This document shows positions 38,724 to 38,739 of a stretch of DNA of 38,739 nt, piece after piece. The DNA lies in the IMG/VR virus record IMGVR_UViG_3300049855_000365, positions 1 to 38,739 of that record. One strand, written 5' to 3'. The notes under the pieces are model-generated. The model saw nothing but the letters and a program-made list of their open reading frames with translations, made no database searches and was not told the DNA's origin. The position numbers and the translations under genes were made by a program. Origin of the DNA: a virus. Within the stretch, counting starts at the first letter, position 1; each line of letters opens with the position of its first letter.

Positions 38724-38739
38724 GGTGGTTGATCTGACG
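38710..38739 (+). CDS. Start of a downstream gene, truncated by the window
   Basis: ATG at 38710, overlapping the replication gene's end, opens a frame that runs to the window edge (MRAAEVVDLT). If the window were a closed circle this frame would stop after 16 codons, so either it is not a gene or the sequence continues beyond the edge. Weak evidence only. Confidence 0.3.
   Translation, partial: MRAAEVVDLT

Noticed and set aside
1-38739. CRISPR array
   Set aside because: No series of short direct repeats with regular spacers was seen. The repeats present are the DGR repeats, iterons, operators and one long duplicated gene segment.
1-38739. Closed circular genome
   Set aside because: The short frame at the right edge would end after 16 codons if joined to the left end, and the gap between replication gene and terS would be very short. 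Closure cannot be shown from the window.

Overview
The window is a temperate, tailed double-stranded DNA phage (or the genome of one carried in a bacterium). Its GC content is high, and the gene families suggest a betaproteobacterial or related proteobacterial host. That host assignment is inference from family resemblance only. The integrase and an attP-like site lie between the lysis genes and the leftward early genes, not at an edge. This matches an unintegrated phage map opened near the terminase, rather than an integrated prophage. The right edge cuts a short reading frame, so the window is probably not an exact closed circle.

Layout, left to right. (1) 46-5651, plus strand: an HK97-type packaging and head module (P27-type small terminase, large terminase, portal, ClpP-like prohead protease, major capsid). 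(2) 5703-10393: small head or virion genes, connector, head closure, neck and tail terminator genes. (3) 10468-19814: a Mu-like contractile tail (DUF2635, sheath, tube, a tail assembly chaperone with a probable programmed -1 frameshift at T TTT TTC, tape measure, gpN, gpP, gp45, gp46, gp47 and gp48 equivalents). (4) 19827-21559: tail fibre and DUF4376 protein. (5) 21561-23504: lysis cassette (cysteine hydrolase-like protein, holin, M15 endolysin, 3TM holin). (6) 23505-23737: attP-like region with the 3' half of a tRNA gene. (7) 33430 down to 23738, minus strand: one long leftward early operon ending in a tyrosine integrase. (8) 33431-35871: accessory genes (hicAB, a BRCT-domain gene, a small unknown). 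(9) 35872-38723: repressor, cro-like gene, CII-like gene, small genes and a replication protein with iteron-like repeats.

The main discovery is a complete diversity-generating retroelement (DGR) inside the leftward operon, at 29275-32279. It has two target genes, each with a C-terminal variable region (VR) in a DUF1566/C-type-lectin-like domain, an Avd-like accessory gene, a 103-bp template repeat (TR) and a DGR-type reverse transcriptase. The TR has ten AAC codons. Nearly all TR/VR differences (13 in one VR, 9 in the other) fall at TR adenines, which is the hallmark of DGR mutagenesis. GC-rich hairpins follow both VRs.

The leftward operon starts at a strong promoter (TTGACA, 17-bp spacer, GATAAT) at 33702-33730. 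Its architecture matches the rightward cro promoter at 36361-36389, and both carry CAG-N4-CTG-like operators spaced 23-24 bp apart. This places the DGR, its targets and the integrase under the same likely repressor control. The targets are therefore predicted to be early or prophage-regulated genes, not members of the late tail operon, which is unusual for a phage DGR and worth testing. Other oddities are an integron attC-like site inside the operon, a 438-bp direct repeat formed by two ASCH-like paralogues, and several leaderless-looking transcripts.
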